Source of the DNA: Limnohabitans sp.
Lineage (GTDB): Bacteria > Pseudomonadota > Gammaproteobacteria > Burkholderiales > Burkholderiaceae_C
NCBI GenBank assembly: GCA_024641725.1
Contig: JAHECM010000012.1
Location: 1-8,637 of the forward strand
DNA: 8,637 nt
Direction of reading: 5' to 3'
A program made the translations under genes and the position numbers. This document shows, one piece after another, positions 5,205 to 8,637 of the stretch (the first letter of the stretch is position 1; every line of letters starts with the position of its first letter). Under the pieces are notes generated by a model that did no database searches, was not told where the DNA came from, and saw only the letters and a program-made list of their open reading frames with translations.

Positions 5205-6685
5205 GAGGTTAAAGGCAGTTCGAGGGTGACGTGCAGGCCGTGTGGTTGGGCGCTGCTCAGGTGCACGCGGCCGGCGTGGCGTTGGGTGATTTCTTGCACG
5301 ATGGCCAGGCCCAAGCCGCAGCCATTGCCCGTGTCGGTGGCGCGCACAAAGCGCTCCATCACGCGGGAACGGTCGGCCGGATCAATCCCGGGGCCATTGT
5401 CGGTGACTTCGAGCCGTGCCCAAGGCGCGGCAGCACTCACGCGCACCGTGACCTGAGCACTTTCACCCGCGTAATGCAGGGCGTTGTCGATCACATTGGT
5501 CAGGGCTTCGCGCACCAGCAACTCGTTGCCCGTGACCCAAACCGGAGCGGCTTCGGCGCTGTCTGGATCGTGGCTGTCGTCCATGCCCAAGTCGGCGTGC
5601 TGGCGCAGGGCTCGGGGCACCATCTCGGCGGTGAGTTGCCGGGCCATGCGCTGCAGGTCAAAGCGTTGGCGGTTTTGCGCCATGGCGGACTCGGGCTCGG
5701 CGCGGGCCAGCGTCAGCAGTTGGTTGACCAGGTGGGCGCTGCGGGTGGCGCTTTGGTGCACGCGCTCCAAGCGCGCGTGCAACTCGGGGTCGGTGGTGGA
5801 CTGCAGTGCGATTTCGGTCTGGCTTTTGAGCCCTGCCAGCGGCGTGCGCAGTTGGTGCGCCGCGTCGCCAATGAAGCGCTTTTGAGTTGCCACATTGTCT
5901 TGTGCAGCCCCCAGCAAGCTGTTGAGTGCGCTGGCCAGCGACACCAGCTCACGCGGTGCGGAGGCCAGTTGCACGGGGCGCAGGTCAGATGCTGCACGCC
6001 CCTCGACCTGCTGCGTCAGCCGCTTGAGCGGGGCCAGTCCAGCGCGAATGCCGGCCCACACGATCACGGTCATCAGCAACACCAACACCGACATGGGCAG
6101 CAGCATGTCCACCAAGATGCGCTGCGCCAGCTCTTCGCGGCTGGCGCGGCTTTTGGCCACTTGCACCAGCAAGGTGGTTTGTGGCGTGCCGTCGTCTTGG
6201 CCCAACGCCAAGCGCAAGGCCACGATGCGCAGGGGCTCGGCGTGGGCGTTTTGGCCTGCTTTGTGCGGCATGCTGCCGTCAAAAAAATAGGGCTCGTTGA
6301 TGGCCAGTGGCGCATCCACCGGTGGTGTGGGCAGCGACTGGTTGCCCAAAATGAACTGACCCGGCGGCGAGCTCACGGTGTAGAGCAGTCGGTCGCTCGG
6401 GTCGGCTTCCAAAATGTCTTGCGCTGCACGGGGAAAGTCAATGAGCAGGCCCGTGCCGATGGGCTTGAGCTGGCGCGCCAAGGCGCGGCTGGCTTGCAGC
6501 AAGCTGGCGTCAATGGCTTGGTTCACATACCCCGAAGCCAAACGGTAGGTGGCGATGCTCCCGCCCATCCACAGCACCAATTGCGGCAGCAGCAGCCACA
6601 GCAGCAACTGGCGCGCCAACGACACCCCGACTTGGCTGGGTGGCCTAGAGCTTGTGGGCATGGCGGTTGGCATGTGGACGCTCAA
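5201..6685 (-). CDS. Sensor histidine kinase, TctE-like, of a sugar-linked two-component system
   Basis: A 494-residue inner-membrane sensor. Hydrophobic segments at about 24-46 and 192-213 flank a periplasmic region of some 145 residues whose look (DASLLQASRALARQL, then ADPSDRLLYTVSSPPGQFILG) fits the 2CSK_N sensor type of TctE. Then come a HAMP-like linker (214-262), the phosphorylation box FIGDAAHQLRTP with His277, an N-box with Asn397 and Asn401, DNGPGID (429-435) and the G2 box GNGCGLGLAIV (453-463): all catalytic parts are present. The start used is TTG at 6685, overlapping the response-regulator stop as TTGA; ATGs at 6673 (residue 5) and 6661 (residue 9) are alternatives and no Shine-Dalgarno decides. 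Its stop overlaps the glk ATG. TctE proteins sense tricarboxylates, but the neighbours here point to a sugar or sugar-derived signal; the ligand is unknown. Pseudomonas GtrS is a functional parallel. Confidence 0.92.
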   Translation of the reverse strand: MSVHMPTAMPTSSRPPSQVGVSLARQLLLWLLLPQLVLWMGGSIATYRLASGYVNQAIDASLLQASRALARQLKPIGTGLLIDFPRAAQDILEADPSDRLLYTVSSPPGQFILGNQSLPTPPVDAPLAINEPYFFDGSMPHKAGQNAHAEPLRIVALRLALGQDDGTPQTTLLVQVAKSRASREELAQRILVDMLLPMSVLVLLMTVIVWAGIRAGLAPLKRLTQQVEGRAASDLRPVQLASAPRELVSLASALNSLLGAAQDNVATQKRFIGDAAHQLRTPLAGLKSQTEIALQSTTDPELHARLERVHQSATRSAHLVNQLLTLARAEPESAMAQNRQRFDLQRMARQLTAEMVPRALRQHADLGMDDSHDPDSAEAAPVWVTGNELLVREALTNVIDNALHYAGESAQVTVRVSAAAPWARLEVTDNGPGIDPADRSRVMERFVRATDTGNGCGLGLAIVQEITQRHAGRVHLSSAQPHGLHVTLELPLTS

Positions 6686-7365
6686 GTGGCGTCGGCTTCC
6701 AGCAAATAGCCCAAGCCGCGCACCGTGCGGATGGTCACGCCCGCCCCCTCAAGCTTGCGGCGAAGCCGGTGCACGTACACCTCGATCGCGTTGCCCTGGC
6801 CCACTTCGCTGGCATCGCTGCCGCTCCAAGCTTGGTTGATCTGATCCTTGGTCACGACCTGGCCCTGTTGGCTCACCAGCAAGGCCAGCAGCGACCATTC
6901 GCGCCCGCTCAGTTCCATGGTGTCTTGGTTGACCCAGGCGCGCCGTGCGCTGTCGTCCAGGCGCAAGCGGCCCAGCTGGGTGCTGCCCCCCGGGCCGCTG
7001 TGGCGCTGGCTGCGGCGAAGCAGGGCGTGCAAGCGCGCTTGGAGCTCTGGAAAGTCGAAGGGCTTGGTCACGTAGTCGTCCGCCCCGGCCTGCAGCCCGG
7101 CCACCCGGTCATCCAAAGAATCGCGGGCGGTCAAGAGCAGCACCGGCAGCAGGGGCTGGGTTTGCCGCACCTTTTGCAGCACGCTCAAGCCGTCCAACAT
7201 GGGCAGGCCAATGTCCAGCACCGCGATGTCGTGGTGTTGTTTGGTCAGCAGGTACTCGGCCACGGCGCCGTTGGGGGCGTGCTCGACCTCAAACCCCGCG
7301 CCACGCAGTTGCGTGCACAGGGCATCGGCGAGCAAGGCGTCGTCTTCGGCCAGGAGGAGTTTCAT
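6682..7365 (-). CDS. OmpR/PhoB-family response regulator
   Basis: A 227-residue two-domain regulator. The receiver domain (about 1-115) has acidic Glu7, Asp8 and Asp9, phosphoacceptor Asp51 (VLDIGLP), Thr79 (LLTARD) and Lys101 (VTKPF). The C-terminal winged helix (about 130-225) has the family marks SGREWSLLALL, GNAIEVYVHRLRRKLE (recognition helix) and IRTVRGLGYLL. It should be phosphorylated by the next gene's sensor kinase and bind direct repeats in DNA. Start ATG at 7365: the receiver begins MKLLLAEDD as usual, although the bases just before it are pyrimidine-rich with no clear Shine-Dalgarno. It is the first gene of the regulator-sensor-glk operon, and the TTGA junction (6685-6682) couples it to the sensor. 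The likely target is the divergent sugar-transport gene, and possibly itself. It resembles TctD/QseB-type regulators; a specific name is not justified. Confidence 0.94.
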   Translation of the reverse strand: MKLLLAEDDALLADALCTQLRGAGFEVEHAPNGAVAEYLLTKQHHDIAVLDIGLPMLDGLSVLQKVRQTQPLLPVLLLTARDSLDDRVAGLQAGADDYVTKPFDFPELQARLHALLRRSQRHSGPGGSTQLGRLRLDDSARRAWVNQDTMELSGREWSLLALLVSQQGQVVTKDQINQAWSGSDASEVGQGNAIEVYVHRLRRKLEGAGVTIRTVRGLGYLLEADAT

Positions 7366-7412
7366 GGGGAAAGCTGAAAGACTGTCAAAGAGAAAAATCT
7401 GAAAGTCGTTGA

Positions 7413-7418
7413 TTTATA
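7413..7418 (-). promoter_or_regulatory. Candidate -10 box of the regulator-sensor-glk operon
   Basis: On the minus strand TATAAA (7418-7413) is the best -10 match upstream of the response regulator and would start transcription near 7406, with a leader of about 40 nt. The region 16-18 bp upstream (CGGGTT) is a poor -35, so the promoter would need an activator or be weak. Confidence 0.4.
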
Positions 7419-7458
7419 TGAACATTGTCGCTGGAAACCCGCACGCCTCCGACCTAGG

Positions 7459-7499
7459 GTTTAACCTAATGTTAATTTATTAACGTGAAATTAATATTC
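7459..7499. promoter_or_regulatory. TTAA array with inverted repeat: candidate response-regulator operator
   Basis: Four TTAA half-sites start at 7461, 7472, 7480 and 7491, so the steps are 11, 8 and 11 bp. The 11-bp steps match the tandem half-site spacing bound by OmpR/PhoB-type dimers. The centre is a perfect inverted repeat, GTTAAT-TT-ATTAAC (7471-7484). The block is sharply AT-rich compared with its surroundings and sits between the divergent response-regulator and sugar-binding-protein genes. TAATAT at 7492-7497 could be a -10 for the plus-strand gene, with the upstream half-sites over its poor -35, as expected for an activated promoter. Binding is inferred from position and spacing only. 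Confidence 0.5.
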
Positions 7500-7542
7500 A
7501 CAGCCGCGATGCCGTTGACCCCAACGAATCCGACCATCAACC

Positions 7543-7556
7543 TGGCCTGCAGGCCA
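7543..7556. promoter_or_regulatory. 14-bp perfect palindrome in the leader of the sugar-binding protein
   Basis: TGGCCTGCAGGCCA is fully self-complementary and ends 10 bases before the GGAG ribosome site of the sugar-binding protein gene. As DNA it could be an operator; as RNA it could form a 5-bp UGGCC/GGCCA stem with a UGCA loop next to the ribosome site. A chance GC-rich palindrome is possible. Confidence 0.3.
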
Positions 7557-7566
7557 TCACCCCCAT

Positions 7567-7579
7567 GGAGACTCTCTTG
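7567..7579 (+). promoter_or_regulatory. Ribosome binding site and TTG start of the sugar-binding protein
   Basis: GGAG at 7567-7570 lies 6 bases before TTG at 7577, followed by two Lys codons and a hydrophobic run, a classic signal-peptide start. The in-frame ATG at 7565 overlaps the GGAG, has no Shine-Dalgarno of its own and would add four residues, so TTG is preferred. Confidence 0.7.
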
Positions 7580-8637
7580 AAAAAACATACCTTGACCCTG
7601 ATTCAAAGCGCTGTGCTGGCCTCTGTGGCGGCCCTGTCGGTCGCCGCACATGCTGGCGAAGTGGAAGTGCTGCATTACTGGACCAGCGGCGGTGAGGCCA
7701 AGTCGGCCGCTGCGCTGAAGGCCACATTGCAAGCCAAAGGCCATGCTTGGAAAGACTTCGCTGTGGCCGGTGGCGGTGGTGACAACGCCATGACCGTGCT
7801 CAAGTCGCGGGTGGTGTCGGGCAATGCGCCCTCGGCCGCGCAAATCAAAGGCCCCGCACTGCAAGAGTGGGCCGCTGAGGGCGTGTTGGCCAACATCGAC
7901 GATGTCGCCAAAGCCGAAAAGTGGGACAGCCTGCTGCCACCCGTGGTGGCCAATGTCATGAAATACAAGGGCAGCTACATTGCCGCCCCCGTGAACGTGC
8001 ACCGGGTGAACTGGTTGTGGGCCAGCAATGCAGCGTTCAAAAAAGCCGGTGCCAAAGTGCCCACCAACTGGGACGAGTTCTTTGTCGCCGCCGAATCCCT
8101 GAAAAAAGCCGGCATCATCCCCGTCGCGCATGGTGGTCAGAACTGGCAAGACTTCACCACCTTCGAGAGCGTGGCGCTGGGTGTTGGCGGTGCTGATTTC
8201 TACAAAAAAGCACTGGTTCAACTGGATGCAGCCACGCTGACCGGCGCGACCATGACCAAGGTGCTCGACACCTTCAAGAAAGTCAAAACCTACACCGACA
8301 AAAACGCGCCTGGCCGCGACTGGAACCTGGCGACCGCCATGGTCATCAAGGGCGAAGCGGGCATGCAGCTGATGGGTGACTGGGCCAAAGGTGAGTTTGT
8401 AGCGGCTGGCAAAAAGCCTGGCGCTGACTTCACTTGCGCCGCAGCCCCTGGCACGGCCAAGTCTTTCACCTTCAACGTGGACTCGTTTGCCATGTTCAAG
8501 CTCAAGGACGAAGCCAATGTGAAGGCGCAAAAAGACCTGGCCGCCGCCATCATGTCCACCGACTTTCAAGAAGTGTTCAACCTGAACAAGGGCTCTATCC
8601 CTGTGCGCCTGAACATGAACCTCGCCAAGTTTGACGA
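7577..8637 (+). CDS. gtsA: Glucose/mannose-type sugar ABC transporter periplasmic binding protein, 3'-truncated
   Basis: The frame is open to the window end; 353 residues are visible and the related Pseudomonas proteins are roughly 420 long, so about 60 are missing. A Sec signal peptide is clear: KKH, a hydrophobic core (residues 6-22) and cleavage after Ala24-His25-Ala26. There is no lipobox Cys. The mature protein is a family 1 solute-binding protein and closely follows GtsA/GltB of pseudomonads: HYWTSGGEAKSA (33-44), VAGGGGDNAMTVLKSR, QIKGPALQEWA, VNVHRVNWLW (139-148), AHGGQNWQDF (184-193), MGDWAKGEF (266-274) and NKGSIPVR near the end. It should capture glucose (or mannose) in the periplasm for a membrane ABC complex, whose genes are expected just downstream. 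It diverges from the regulator-sensor-glk operon, which probably controls it. It is richer in Lys AAA codons than its neighbours, perhaps reflecting high expression. Exact sugar specificity is inferred from similarity. Confidence 0.92.
   Translation, partial: MKKHTLTLIQSAVLASVAALSVAAHAGEVEVLHYWTSGGEAKSAAALKATLQAKGHAWKDFAVAGGGGDNAMTVLKSRVVSGNAPSAAQIKGPALQEWAAEGVLANIDDVAKAEKWDSLLPPVVANVMKYKGSYIAAPVNVHRVNWLWASNAAFKKAGAKVPTNWDEFFVAAESLKKAGIIPVAHGGQNWQDFTTFESVALGVGGADFYKKALVQLDAATLTGATMTKVLDTFKKVKTYTDKNAPGRDWNLATAMVIKGEAGMQLMGDWAKGEFVAAGKKPGADFTCAAAPGTAKSFTFNVDSFAMFKLKDEANVKAQKDLAAAIMSTDFQEVFNLNKGSIPVRLNMNLAKFD

Noticed and set aside
5231..6709. 492-codon open frame on the plus strand opposite the sensor kinase
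   Set aside because: It is antisense to a full histidine kinase with all catalytic boxes. The translation is rich in His, Gln and Gly with no recognisable domain, as expected from the mirror frame of a GC-rich gene.
7383..7388. Exact -35 consensus TTGACA on the minus strand upstream of the response regulator
   Set aside because: A -10 at the usual 17-bp spacing would fall on the ATG itself and no TATAAT-like sequence is there, so it is unlikely to drive this gene.
7515..7520. TTGACC as a -35 for the sugar-binding protein gene
   Set aside because: At 16-18 bp downstream the sequence around 7537-7543 (TCAACC) is a poor -10, so I do not call a promoter here.
7472..8569. 365-codon open frame on the minus strand opposite the sugar-binding protein
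   Set aside because: It is a mirror frame of the GtsA-like gene, has a His/Gly-rich composition without motifs, and would run through the divergent promoter region.

Overview
The window looks like chromosomal DNA of a GC-rich betaproteobacterium, most probably Burkholderiales/Comamonadaceae (Limnohabitans- or Rhodoferax-like). This placement is inferred from GC-rich codon use, the gene content and remembered similarity of the protein motifs; no database search was run. Coding density is high and every main gene is intact except the two cut by the window edges. I see no transposase, phage gene, CRISPR array, tRNA or rRNA.

Left part, plus strand (1-4079): the 3' end of a crotonase-family (enoyl-CoA hydratase/isomerase) gene is followed by a 125-bp gap. 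The gap holds a perfect FNR/Anr-type box, TTGAT-GCGC-ATCAA, inside a larger hairpin-forming sequence. Next comes a two-gene unit: a calcineurin-like metallophosphoesterase and, overlapping its stop by a TTGA junction, a Ser/Thr protein kinase fused to a C-terminal universal-stress-protein domain. A third gene 25 bp further on encodes a clear SrkA (YihE/RdoA) stress-response kinase. This stretch reads as a stress-signalling cluster with two protein kinases and one possible phosphatase.

Middle (4080-4223): a 144-bp spacer between convergent genes carries two direct 31-nt REP-like repeats beginning around GTAGGAGC, plus short hairpins and a small tandem duplication. It probably contains the bidirectional transcription stop.

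Right part (4224-8637): on the minus strand a three-gene operon encodes an OmpR-type response regulator, a TctE-like sensor histidine kinase and glucokinase. The genes are joined by TTGA and ATGA stop/start overlaps. Divergent from it, on the plus strand, begins a periplasmic sugar-binding protein that closely resembles the glucose/mannose binding proteins GtsA/GltB of Pseudomonas and is cut by the window end. The roughly 210-bp divergent region has an AT-rich block with four TTAA half-sites at 11-8-11 spacing and a perfect GTTAAT-TT-ATTAAC inverted repeat, a plausible binding site for the response regulator.

Taken together, the right half is a sugar-sensing, uptake and phosphorylation module: the two-component system probably controls the divergent ABC transporter, and glucokinase, made from the same mRNA as the sensor, phosphorylates the imported glucose. 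This recalls the GtrS/GltR-glk-glucose transporter logic of pseudomonads. The most interesting observations are the FNR-type box ahead of a kinase-Usp gene, the non-RD kinase with a degenerate Usp nucleotide loop, and the operator-like TTAA array.
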